Of a stretch of DNA of 64,000 nt, positions 37,001 through 49,900 are shown one piece after another (within the stretch, counting starts at the first letter, position 1; each line of letters starts with the position of its first letter). Source of the stretch: Oxytricha trifallax (taxonomy: Eukaryota; Ciliophora; Spirotrichea; Sporadotrichida; Oxytrichidae); the NCBI GenBank assembly GCA_000711775.1, contig ARYC01002092.1:1-64000 (forward strand), written 5' to 3'. The notes beneath the pieces were generated by a model. The model saw only the letters and a program-made list of their open reading frames with translations. It was not told where the DNA came from and ran no database searches. A program made the position numbers and the translations under genes.

Positions 37001-40000
37001 CCTTATAAAATAATCCAATCAGGGTGTGTTAATTTGATTTTAGCCTAATTATTTATATTATTAGCCAATTATAATTAATTTGTAATCTAATTGTTCTTAA
37101 CTCCTATCCTCGCTTCTTAATTGATCTATGGGGTTTTATGCAATAAAACGATTCTGGAAAACTTAACTAGTATCATTTTGGTAGTTGTTGCTCATTAAAA
37201 CAAGTGCTTGAATTGAGGGTCTAATTTATCTGAACCTGTTCAGTCTACCAAGGGCAAGGTCTGTGACTTGAATTCCATAATTAGATTCTCCAAAATTTTA
37301 GAAGGATAAAACAAACTCTACTAAGCAAGTTATCAGGATTATAAGAAACATTATACTGAAAATGTTTGCTACAAATTTAAGTGTGATTGGAGTTGATTGC
37401 TTATCAATTTACTGGGAAAATTTTGAAAAAGCTATCATCATTGAATCAGATTGACTTCCAGACGATTAAGATGATTGTGAATGAAATTCAAGCTATTCTA
37501 TATCTTCAGTATCAATAGTTTAAGTTAATATTTAAAAGAAATTATATTTACATTTCCTTATGGACTAATGCCTTTACAATATCTGGATGATTTGTTTCTC
37601 CAATTGATTTGTCAAAAGGATTTTGTTTTATTTATAGAGTTGATTAATTTAATCGGTTTTATCTTATGAAAAGTATTGGAAATAATATTTGACCATTTAG
37701 AAATTTTTCAATTTTGCAAACAATTTAAAAATCTCCATCTTATTCTTCTTCATAGATTTACCTAATAAACTTCAATCAGGTATAAATTTAAGCATAAGTA
37801 AATAATAAATTTTTATCTTCAGTACTTGAGGGAATGGATAAAAATAATATAAGTGATTTTAACTTTGAACTGGAATTATTTCTAAATATCCTTGTATCAT
37901 ATGTCGAATTGTTCCCTATCTTATACCCTTCATAAAATCTTGCATTAACATTAAAGACTCTTCCTTTTTGTAATTCACTCTTCAAATCTTCAGTCATTTA
38001 AAAAATCTCGAATAAGTCTTGCAAATATATGAAGTTTGACTGTTCGTCTCTTATACGTTCTAATACATTCAAGTTCAAATTACATACGGAATGGCATTGC
38101 CTTGATAATTCCATTACTCTGAGGTTGCTGTCCAAAGTCATAAATCCGTAGTTATATTGTTGTTGATATTCATTGTGATCGTCTTCAAAGGGCCTATAGT
38201 CTTAAATTTCTTCCAAAAATAAGTTTAAATGTTGATAGCTTAATTAAAATAGTACAGCATATTAAATTTAAGCATCCCTTAAAATTTTAGGTTGAAAATT
38301 TTAAGTTATAGCTTGAATTGTTTATAAACAGTTGCATTTAAATAAGAGTTACAAAACCATCTCTCTGTCTTAGAGGCAAAATTCTATCTTTATTAATTAT
38401 GGTAGGTTCTCCACTTTTCAAGTATTATTAAATAAACAAGTGATGATTATCTGAGATTATATCTGGCATTAAAGTATTTATTTTAAGGTTTTGTACTTGA
38501 TTTTTATCATATATTGTTATTTTCTGGGCAACAAGATTAATTTAAAATTAATAATAAGATTCATAAACTAAACTCTCATAGGCTTATTAGCATCATAGTT
38601 TGCTATAATAATCCCCTTTTCTTTAGAAGCTTCATAAATTTTGTCAGTTTTGAACAATTTCTAAGTATTAACACAATTTCTGTACTTGACCATTTCGTCT
38701 GCACATTCTTTAGTCTTGAATATGATTAATTTATAAAATGCAGCCATTTTCAGGTAAAGTTTAGAATCTATTTTCTGGGACATTTTCAACTCTATGTCTC
38801 TATATAGATCTTTAATTTTATCTATCTTTTTTGAAATTTATAGACCTAGGGCATAAATGTCTTGGCTTTCCTTTTAATTGTATAAAGTTTACCAAAAGAG
38901 ACTTATTAAGTCTCCAGTGCTTGTTAAGTAAACGATATTCCTTAAATTCATTTGAATCATTAAAAATAGCTCCAATATATATATGAAAACTTTAAATTCT
39001 TATTTTGATTATAGTATTACCTTAAATAGTCATAAATACAGATTATTTAGTTTAGTATTTTTTTCTACTAATTGGAATTCGCTTAAATATTTGAGTAAAT
39101 TATATTTAAAGTTTTAATGTTATTTTAAAATATTAATGCAAAATTAAGTCTTAAACATTTAGCAAATTCATAATTTTATTCGAATTAAATTGTAGTTTAA
39201 TAAGATTTAGTCTAATTAAATATTTAAATTAATTTAAATGCACTAATTTACTTATCGAACCGTGTCATAAACTAATTAATCTTGTAGAAAAAATTAAATA
39301 AAATAAAAATTAATTTCAAAAAAAGTGTGAGTAAAACCACTAGTTGAATCCTTTGAATGGTTTTAATTAATTTTTTTAATAAAATCTTTTTATTTCAAAA
39401 CATTATGAATTAAATAAATGCATTTTTTAAAACTAATTACTCTCAATAACTGTTTTTAAATCAACTTTTTGAGTATTTAGATCATTTTAATTGTTTTTAC
39501 TCAGAATAATACTATGAGGAGGGTATATGACCGATTATTGTATAGTTTCTACATTCAATATGCAGTAATATTTCCCAAACATTTAAAAAGATCTATAATA
39601 TATGTTATATTATTTAAATAATCATTTAGATATTGAAAAAGCTCACTGCTTTTTACATATTATTAGAATATACCTTCTTAGTATTTTTTAATATTGAAAG
39701 AGAATATAAACATTATCCATACTCTATAAAAATTAAAACGAGACAATAAAATTTATTAAGCCTTAAAAAAAAAAAAATTACAAAACAAATCTTGAACAAA
39801 ATAATATAAGAAATAAGTCTTATGACAATTATTTTTTTTCTATAAATAGAGTAATTTAAAGTATTGGCAAACCTTTGAAAAATATAGAGAAAACATTCAT
39901 ATTTTTATTGATATTTTTTTCATGAATGGCTGAGAAATATTTAAAATATGAAGAATTTTATGTATTTATTTATTATGATAAAAAAATATTTCGTTTAAAA

Positions 40001-43000
40001 CTAAAATTTGTTAGGGAGTAGGAAACTTCCCTCCCATACTTTCGAAGAATTTTAGATGCAAGAATTTTATATTCCGTTTTATAAAGTTATCTTTATCTTT
40101 ATTGTTCTTCATTAAGTCAATTAATTAAAAATGACAAAGATATTGATTTTTAGAAACTACCAAAGTTAATTACAATGTATTAATTTTATCATTAGAATTT
40201 GATATAATACACCAAATTTAATATATTATTATAATTGAGTAAAAGTGAAGAATATTCTTAACAAGAAAAGTTAGTAATGTTTCTTATCTAAATTTAGCAA
40301 ATGTGCATCAAAGTAATGCAAAATAACATTCAGGTATTTATTCTTTTCTAATCTATTTTTATGTTACTTTTACATTTATCTTGAATTTTTAAATCTAAAA
40401 AATTATTATATATAAAACCACATTAGTCAATTAAGATAAAAGATTGGGAGAACAGTACAATTAAATTAAAATATAATTTTTATTGGAGTAAATTGTTAAA
40501 GTTTTGGCTCGAATAGTTGTCTTTATAAAATAAACAATTCAGGGTGTGTAATTTGATTTTAGTCTAATCATAATAAATTTACACCAATAATAATTAAAAA
40601 TAATTTAAATTACTCTTATCTCCAAATCTTCGCACTTAATTGAACAATAGGGCTTTATTTATTTTATATATAACTTTAAGTTATTAAGATAAATAATTAG
40701 AATTTGCGGCATTTGAACTACTTTTTTCTTGTTACTCTTTGTATATTTATATAGACTGTGATTTGAGTTAACTATCTTTTTCACTTTAATATTCTTCCTT
40801 AAATATTTGATTGAACTTTTCTAGGGGTTTAAACCCACTCTTTTTACTGTTTCCTTTTGAATAGAGTTTTTAATTGATTGAAACACTATCAAGATTTTTC
40901 AAATAACCTTTTGTATATTCACTGCTTATGAAAGTTGAAACGATATTCAATTTTAGATTTAATAGAAAAATTTATCATTAATAAAATTCAATCAAAGAAT
41001 AATAAAAATCAATTGTTGGCTTTATTTTTATTCATAATTGGACTTCAATTCCTCGTCTTGGTATTATTCTGTTTTTAAAGCTTGTTAAGATTAAATAGTA
41101 AGTTAGTTATTGTAATTATTGTTCGAAATGATAAAGAATCTAGTATAGAATTTAAAGATATTTTTATTGCATATAATCCCATTTAAAATTTCTTATAGAA
41201 ATAAGCATTAATATGCATTTTAATAATTATTTACAATAATAGTCTAACAAATAGCTCCATCTTCATTTTAAATTAATTATTTTTTTTAATTTTACTTTGA
41301 AAATTATTTTTTATGCAGTTTTAATTCTTGAAATTATGAGTAATTATGACATTTTAACAAATGCTAATATCTTATCTGTGATATTATTAAATTCTAATCT
41401 TTTTATTCCATATAACATTAATATATAACATATAAATGACAATTAAAATTTTCTAAAAGTGATAAGTAGTGATTAAAATTGACTGTTCTGTGATCTTAAA
41501 GGAAAATTATAAATGTTGAAAACATTTGGAAAAATTGCAATTAATTTTCCTCTTCAAAATTATTTTCATTGACACTTTAAGAAATTTGTAAACTTAAAAC
41601 ATTATTTCAAATGCCAAAATTTATTTTAATATTAATAACAATTAATAATTTACTTGAATATGGAATCTAAAGTGATTTACTAGGTAGTTTATGAGCAAGA
41701 GCGTGAAAATAAGTAAGCAACAAACATATATGAAATAGTAGTGATCTTCAAAAATATCAGAAAATAAGTGGAAAAATATGAAGTGTAGTTATATTGCAGT
41801 TATCACCATCTAAAATAAAAATATTGCTGATTAAATTTAGATAATTTTATAACAACATTTAAATTATTTATGCATATTATAAATTATAATGAGTTTATTA
41901 TAAGTCAATTGATCTAAATGAAATGAACTTCTTATGAATGAAATAATAATCCTAGAATATAAATTAAAACAATTTTAATCAATCAATTTACATTAAATTA
42001 GGGTCATTTAATTTAAATTCTCTCGCTGTTGTAATAAAGTTATAATGCTTTAAGAAGCTACTAGAGTTTGGTGATTTAAAATTATTATCAATTTAGTCTA
42101 TATAAACTAATTTGATAAGGTTAAATTATCAATGATTTTTATTCAAATTTATTGCTTTAATTTAATTTAAAATCCCTACATTTATCATATTTTATCAATA
42201 ATTAAATCTAAACTTTGTAAGCTTTCTGATTCCATATTACACTCTTAACTATTCTTAGGCCAATTTAAATAGTAAGTAAACCTATATGCTATTTAAATAT
42301 AATAAATTTTTATTAATATTCAAGTTCATATATATAAGTTAATATATATATATATATATATATATATACCATTTTATATATACCATTTATTCAATTAATA
42401 AACAGAAACAATTATTAATTCCTTAATTTTCTAATGTTACATTATTATTTACAAACTTATAATTTATTTGAATTTATCAAAATGCAAATTATAAGAGCAA
42501 TGTATTTAATGCTAGACTGTTCATGAAAAGCATAAAGAAATGCCAGGAAAAATTTGAAAAGATTTTCAAGTACAAAAGGCTAAACTGTATTCTCAGACCA
42601 TGGCAATAATCTATTCGGAATAAGTAAGTTGAAGTAAAATGTAATTAAAAGTTAGTGCATAACTAAAAGAACCATGTTCATAGTGATTATTCCTATCATT
42701 AAACTTTTATTTTCAGATCTTAGATGACAATTTAAAAATCTGACAATGTACTTTAAAAATAAATTAATAATAGGATGAGACAGTTGCAAAATGCTCGTTA
42801 TGTATATGTAAGTTGAAATGCAGGTCCTAATAAAAACTAACATTGCGGATGTTAACTTGTAAATTAGCAGTTTTTGTCCAGGTTCTGTAAAATTATAAAT
42901 ATTTGATCTTTAATGTAATAAGTTAAACAGAAAGTTTACTTTTTTGGTTTCTAATGACTAGCACAACTAGAATTATGCAAATTTCTAGTTGAATTTTAAT

Positions 43001-43753
43001 TAATAATTTTCTCTTTAAATTTAATTAAATAATCATATATTAATTACAAATTACTACAAGATAGCAGAGAATCATTAGATGTCTTGAGAGATTCACTCCG
43101 TCACTATTATTGATAAAAAATTATCGGAAAACTGATTGATTTTCTTGGCCTGTTTGTGAGGGCTGTTTATTAGATTCAGTAGAACCAAGTTTAAATGCCC
43201 CATTAGATAAATATATATCCAATATGACTATAATTGTCAAAGCAAAATCAATTAATAATAGAGCTAGGTACGCTTCAAATTTTATAAGTATTATATAAAT
43301 TTTTTATTTATTTTGAGGGTCAAATACTTATAAATTAATTTTTTTGTAAATGCAAATTTCTTTTACCTTATCTAGAAAAGAGAAAATTATTATAATATAA
43401 TTTTTTATTATCATAATAGAACATAGAAATAATTTATCAAGTTGATTTTCATAAGAATGCAATGAAACTTAAAAATTTTTATCTCTAATTTATTATATGA
43501 TTTTTTACTCAAAATTAATTGTAATTTCCATCAATTGATTAATGTAAAGAATATCAAACTCCATATATATATATATAGTTTATATTTTATAAACCAATTA
43601 AAATTTGATTACATTATTATCTATTAGCGACCTAAATTGTATATAATTAGAATATGTGTGAAGAAAATTCGTTATTTACCAAAATACACCTGCTACTTAT
43701 TTACTTTTAAATAGCGTGTCTTGATGTGAGTTTCTATCTTTATCTTTTACCAT
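34029..43753 (-). CDS. TmcB-like multi-TM protein with PAS-like domain, paralogue A
   Basis: ATG at 43753 (MVKDKDRNSHQDTLFK), TGA 34029-34031 after QRITKFLQNY. Order on the minus strand: N-terminal membrane helices (43300-41640; EAYLALLLIDFALTIIVILD, LIPNRLLPWSENT); a Gln/Lys-rich linker (41140-40690); a PAS-like region (38780-37790; NTLMPDIISDNHHLFIQQYL, then NYGFMTLDSNLRVMEQS); more membrane helices (37470-36250; FVANIFSIMFLIILITCLVE); and a last membrane segment (35590-35430 and 34430-34030). The layout resembles the tiny macrocysts protein B family common in ciliates; function not established. The terminal block 34058-34432 is unusually GC-rich and nearly identical to 22883-23252. A 32-bp intron lies at 34151-34182. 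A CAA-flanked element sits at 36877-37140. Probably a plasma-membrane sensor or channel-like protein. Confidence 0.7.
36877..37140. mobile_element. CAA-flanked inverted-repeat element acting as IES
   Basis: 264 bp with ends CATAAACCCCATAGATCAA and the inverse, flanked by CAA on both sides (36874-36876, 37141-37143). Removing the element and one CAA joins QVFQNRFI to EKLEHQCDELREYQ in gene A in frame, matching the paralogue's MRALEKYSEEFRGQQ. The 3-bp duplication and C4-containing tip recall TBE ends (CAAAACCCC), so a TBE-related non-autonomous element is possible. A diverged relative lies at 40411-40660. Confidence 0.85.
40014..40035. repeat. Isolated end of the poly-G/C MITE family
   Basis: GGGAGTAGGAAACTTCCCTCCC contains the AGGAAACTTCCC motif seen at the right end of 8881-9319. 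It is itself a short imperfect palindrome. No partner end nearby. Confidence 0.45.
40411..40660. mobile_element. Diverged relative of the CAA-flanked element
   Basis: About 250 bp aligning along its length to 36877-37140: ends TATAAAACCACATTAGTCAA and inverse, with shared internal words TTCAGGGTGTG and GATTTTAGYCTAAT. More degenerate, no clear flanking repeat. It lies in the long insert of gene A. Confidence 0.75.
42331..42367. repeat. (TA)n tract
   Basis: About 30 bp of uninterrupted TA in a non-coding part of gene A's N-terminal half. Confidence 0.85.
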
Positions 43754-43929
43754 TTAAATTCAAAGGACTTATTATTATTAATTTCAAATAAGCTATTTTA
43801 AATTATGATGTTATTCTTATTAAATTCCATGCATAAGCTTTATTAAAAGTTTTTCATGAGTTATAATAAAAATCTTGAATTATTTCTTAGTTTGCTAATA
43901 TTGAATATATATTAAAACCGTAATTATAG

Positions 43930-46900
43930 TCAGTAATTATTGAGGAACTTAATTATTCTCTGCCTCTGGTCTTCATTCCAATTTTCAAAATTTATTAGGT
44001 ATAGCATTTTATTTGAATGAATCATTTCACTCCGCATCAATCTGTACACTCCTATTTTTTCAATATAAAATTAATATAGTAAATCTTACTTGAATAAAAG
44101 ATCACACATACAATGAATCAAATCTTTTTATAAATGTATTTATTACACTCGAATTAAATATTCTAAAATTACACTATATATAAAATTATGACCAGAATGC
44201 AAATAAAAGCGCAAAATAGTATGATAAAGTTTCTCTTTTATGCAAAATTGAAATCGTAAAGTTGTTAAAGGACTTATGCTTCTAGTTTTGTCCACGGATC
44301 TGAAACTGGTTTAAGAAGGGAATCATGTATTTCTGTAAACTTCTAAGTACCAATAACCTCTTTTATTCTTTCCTCAGTCCTTAAAGATTTGGTGAAACCA
44401 AGAGAAATCTGCTATTATTAAATAGAATTGCTAATTATCTATATGGGGTTAACAATTATTTCTATAAAACTTATCAATATAAGTTCTGTAGAATTTAGTA
44501 GAAAAATATTGTCAAGCCTTGTGAAAGTTCACCATTTCCCATAGTTTTACAGGTATCCGCGCTTACTAACAAATTTGTGTCTTAAATGTCTGTAAGTTAA
44601 GAAAACGCTGTATCACAAAACTTTGCTGTCTCATAATCGTCTATCATCTTTTAAATACAATAAAATTATCAATCAAAACTTAATTGCATAATTTTATAGG
44701 GGATAACTGAGTTGGCTTGCCTTTAATTATTCTAGTTTGATAATCAACTTCCTCCTCCTATCCTCTCTTAATTATATTTTAGGCGAATTAGAATAAATAT
44801 AAATGATTTTTAATTATATTGGTAAAATATATAATGTAGTAAGCCATTAGCTCGCTACCTCCATTTATCAAAATTGTCCTATTTAACCTATATGTCTCTA
44901 TTATACTAAAAATTGCATTAAATCAAAATACAGGTTTATAATAATTGTTTACTTTTAAATTTAAATCAATAATAATGCAATTAAAAATATCTATTATTTA
45001 CTTTTAAAGATATATAAATATTAATTTTAATATTTTTGGGGTTTTATTGTCTTTAGAAGTTTCAAATTATAAAATTATGCATTTCTAGATATTAATTATT
45101 GAAAGTTTTCCTAGACTTGACAGCAATTAGAATATCAATGTTTTAAGTCATTTTGTTAAAGGCATTTTCGCTTAAGAAATAAAAAGTAATAAAGTAAGCA
45201 CTCATAACTATGGCATAAATACCAACGAAAAGCAGGTATTTTATCATTTTTTGTCTTAATTAGTTACGAATTTATAGTCTCAAGGGGGTCTCAGATTTAT
45301 GATGAGATTTTTACAAATTAGCGTCTTACTTTTATGAGTGAATGTTTTTATTGTGGTTTGAGATTTTTTCCTAGTCATCTTCGGAATATGTAATTAATAA
45401 AGCAATCAAAAAACTAAATTTAATATATGATGAAGATGGAGGATCTTGGTAATTATTTGTTTTTCTTTCATTGATTTGATATTTATTTTATCTGCTTTCA
45501 TCATCAATTTGAAATAAAAAAGTATTTTAAGATAAAGTCTATGAAAATAATTCATTAAATCAAGTTCAATAGCTCCATCAAAGGTATTTTAAATATTTAA
45601 AAAATTATAATTCTTAGTTTTCTTATATTAACTCTGATCTCTATCTTTCCTTTTTATTTTTTAACTAGTCTGTTTTCTGCTTGATACTGATTTAAGATTC
45701 CTGGACCCATTAACATTGTTTATGTCTAATTACCCTGTGCCAAGTACATTCTAATTGGCTTTCCCCAACGAATTAAAATTTTTAATTGCTTTTTATTTAT
45801 TCTGATTTAAAGTAAAACCTGAGTCTTAACTCATATAATCTTGGAAATCAATTACATTAAGAATATTCTGTTCAATTTCTGGAAGAGAGAAGTCTAAAAA
45901 TAGTCCCAGTAGATTTAAAATAATTATTTGATATGATGATTTATTTAAATATAACAAACTTTTAATATCCTTAATGAAAAATCTAAGCTAAATTTTATAT
46001 GAATAGAGCTTTGATTCTCCTTATTATTTTCAATATAATGGGAGTGGCTAGTAATGAACTCAAACAAATTAAGGCTATGCAAATATACGTCATTGTTTTA
46101 GTATAAGTTACTTTGGCTGCAATATCAGCTTACAATCCATTATAAGTCCTAGTAAATTAACAATAATTTAATTTCTCATAAACTAAATTAAATTTTCGAG
46201 CATCATTGAATAAATTATGATTCTAATTCTAAAGTATCATATAGAGCTGTTACTCTATTCTAGATGCAGATTATAACTGCAAAAATGACGTTTTATTGTA
46301 TATGTTAACATTTTAAGAGATAAATAAACTTGGCCCTTTAGACTATGCTTGCATGGCGACATCATGAACCTCATCTAGATAGAGGTAAACTGATTAGGAA
46401 GGAGTCTGGGATTTGTTAAAATATTTATTTCTCTAATCTAAGTACTACATTTGGAGCATGTACTCAGTCCTTAGAAGTTAAAGAGATTCAAGTTCAACTT
46501 GCTAGCCTCTAAATTCTTCTGAATACTTTTCTAAAGCTCTCATATATACATTGAACCTATTGCTAAAGACTTGATTTAAAAAGAAAATTATAAATTTGTA
46601 TTAGGTTACACACCATTAGCTATTAAAATCATTGTAACTATAGCTGGTCGAATTTATCTAAAGCTACTAAATCTTCCTAAAGCTAAATTTGTAACTCTTA
46701 TTCCAAAATTTGATTAGTCAAAGTTCTAAAATGATAGTATGAACTCAACCATGCTTGTAGCAAAAATTATCACAATCATGATAGTAAAAATATTTAGAAC
46801 AAACTTAAGAGTAATAGGAGTTGTCTATTAGTCAATTTATTGAGAGAATTTAGAGAAGGCTTGCATCATTGAGTCAGATTGACTGCCAGAAGAGTTAAAA

Positions 46901-49900
46901 TCTAAATTATTCATGGTGATAATTTATTTAGTAAGATTACTAATATTATTTAGCCTTTAACTTTTAAAAATTGGCCATAAAAATTCGTAATAAAGCATAC
47001 TGGAAAAATACAATATATATTTATTATATTTTATGATTAATTTAATATAATCTATTATTCATTAAAACCATATTAATTAACACATTACCTTTTGACAGTA
47101 AATACTTAATTTGATTAATTTAATAATCCAGAAAAATTCCTATAATTTATAAGGTTTAAGTGGGATGATTATGAATTGAAATCCATTTCTCCTAAACTAA
47201 CTGATTCAATTTGATCATTTTTTAGATAAGCACTCATAAAATTATCTTTAGCCTGACTTTCTATTCCAATAATTTCGTCATTTATTAAGGTTGACAAGTG
47301 ATTAGTGAGTAATCCTAAGTTTATTTTTATATATCACTATTAAAAAATAATATAAACCAACATCATCATCAGTGTGAGTTGAATTGTCGATCATGAAGAT
47401 AAAAAATCTTGTTGGAGGTAATATTTTATAGCATCTTTTTAAGTTTATTTTCTTATTGAGAAATTAACATCAATACAATCAAACGCTATAATACAAAAAA
47501 AGCTAGACTCATAATACAGGCAAATCTTTAGCCATCAGTCCACTCAAGAAGTATAGAATCTTTCAGATTTTACCCCGTGTTTTGACCAATTAACCTTGAC
47601 TTGAATTGCTAAAACATGCTTGTAGATCTATTTTGCTTTATAAAGATTAATGGCAAAACTAAACCACCTTCGAGATACTTTTAAACGATGCATGTAATTG
47701 AGTAATCTCCATCTACTGAAATCATAGATGAAATTTCAAATAAAAATATATTTAATTTTAAAATTAAGTTTTTTTCTTTCGATTAAATTTATGGTTTGCA
47801 AATTTAAAGAGAATTATATTCTCTCTCAGACATAACAGATTTAATGCCTTCCTCATAATTATCTAAACGATCATTATACCTAGCAAAAGCTTAAGAAAAG
47901 ATCCGTCCACTGAAGAGTTCCTGCTTAATGTTTTCATTTGAATCCTGAATATTAAAAATATCGTCTAGATATATAAAGTTTGAACTCTAATCCCTGATTT
48001 TTTCAAGAACTCTCTATGAAAGATTACAAACACATTTGCAAGATCTTGAAATTTCATGAATTCTCAAATTTCTATCAACTGTCATATATCCATAAGGTTA
48101 CCTTAAGAGCTCATTTGATTGGTCATCAGAAAAAGGATTAAAATCTATGACTTTTTCTAAGAACATTGTAAGATGTTAGTAATTGCCATTATTAATGAAA
48201 ATTGATATGTTTGCTAAGATTATGTAACCATCTCTCTGCTTGATTTATACCATAATTTAATTGTTGATAGCTCTTGATTTTCCAGTTTTTAAGAATTTTT
48301 AGATAAATAAATGATGGTTTTCTGCTATAAGCTCTGGCATCAAGTTATTCACTTTCAAGTTTTATACTTGGCTAAGATCATATAGAGTCAATTTCTAGGC
48401 AATTTAATTGATAAATTTAATTCTCATTGGTTAAGTAGGATGAAATTTACCAATTATTATTCCTTTTTCTTATACTTTATCGTAACTTCTATTAGACTTA
48501 AACATCTTCTAAGTAGTACAATTGTTCCTGTATTTAATCATTTCATCTTGACATTCTTTGCTTTTAAACAGCACCAATTTATAAAAAGCAGCCATCTTAA
48601 CATATAGTTTAGAATCAACGTTTTAAGTGAGTTTTTATTCCACATCTTTATATACTTGCTTAACTCTTTCTAATTTTCTTGAGATTATAAGACCCATTTA
48701 ATAGAGATTAGACTGCTCTTTTTGGGAGTATAAAGTTTACCAGAATTCACTTATCTTATTTGAAACATCAATCATGTAAACTATAATCAAATGTAATTAA
48801 TGGCTTGAATAAAATTGTTCAAGTATACTTATCAAACTTAGTCATAAACTATAACTAAAACATTAATATAAATTGAATCTAAAATGTTTATATGAAATTA
48901 AAATTCGTAATAATTGCTCTCGATTATCAATTTTAAATCCACTTTATTTGATCTTTGCTTGTCATTTTACGTTTTAGTTTAAATGATGTTTTCAAAAAAT
49001 TTCATGTGTATTTGCTTTATAGTTTCATCAATAATATTTGACTTTGCAGTTTTCTCATTTAATAGGTCTATCAACAAAAAATGAGCTAAGTAAAAGTTGC
49101 GAGAGATCATCAATTAAAAATTGATTCTTATTATATATTTTTAATATTAAATCAAAGTGTAGAATATCTTTAGAAGAAAGAGTCGATAGTCCGTTTTGTT
49201 AATATTGTTAAGGTGATAATCGTAAAAGTGAGTTATAATACCTAAGTGCTTGTCTTATTGGAATTTACAAATAAAACTAAACTATAATAAAATCATCATA
49301 AATTTGTTAGCGTAGGAGTTTGTTTTATTTTTCTTATTTTTTTATCTATCTGGCTATAATACTGTATTACTATTATCTTTTATGTTAAAGTTTGTGTCTA
49401 TTTCAGATACTGTGTTTGGTTAAATAGATTTCTCAGTAATAAAATCCTATATTATCTTTATAATAAAATAATCAGTGATAAAAATTTGATCAAATTGTTG
49501 CATATTTTTATTTTTGAAATCATTTTTCTTTTAGTATTTATGATTTTGATATCCTTTGCTGTCTTTTTATTATATTTAGTAAGCTTCTACTGAGACGCTT
49601 GACTCTAAATATTTGGCTTTTCTTTGATTCATATAATGAGGTCCCACCAGAAAAACAATTTTTAAATCGTTTTTTTTACAAGTAGGATCCTTTTTAACGT
49701 ATGCAAAAAACTTTGGTATTTTTGGGTTATTTTTTCATAATTTTCAAATGTTTGGAAAAAAATAAACTATTTAAAAATGTTTATTTGGGTGGGGGACCTA
49801 TATACTGTTTATCTATCTTGAACTTTTATACTAAATATGTTAAATATTAATGTGTTTAATAGCATAATTTTTACTTATTAATATTAAACTCTTCATTCTC

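Larger units (their letters stand above)
39000..40690. other. Long AT-rich insert in gene A
   Basis: No coding block that I can support between the PAS-like region (ends near 38950) and the linker block (starts near 40690). It contains a diverged copy of the CAA-type element and an isolated poly-C MITE end. Best read as one or several IESs. Confidence 0.45.

Noticed and set aside
36660-37470. Plus-strand reading inside gene A (and 46320-46910 in gene B) that seemed to end in a conserved TGA, suggesting inverted segments
   Set aside because: The minus strand of the same intervals gives membrane helices and motifs conserved between the two paralogues and in line with the rest of the gene; the plus reading is a shadow with TGA inside in copy B.
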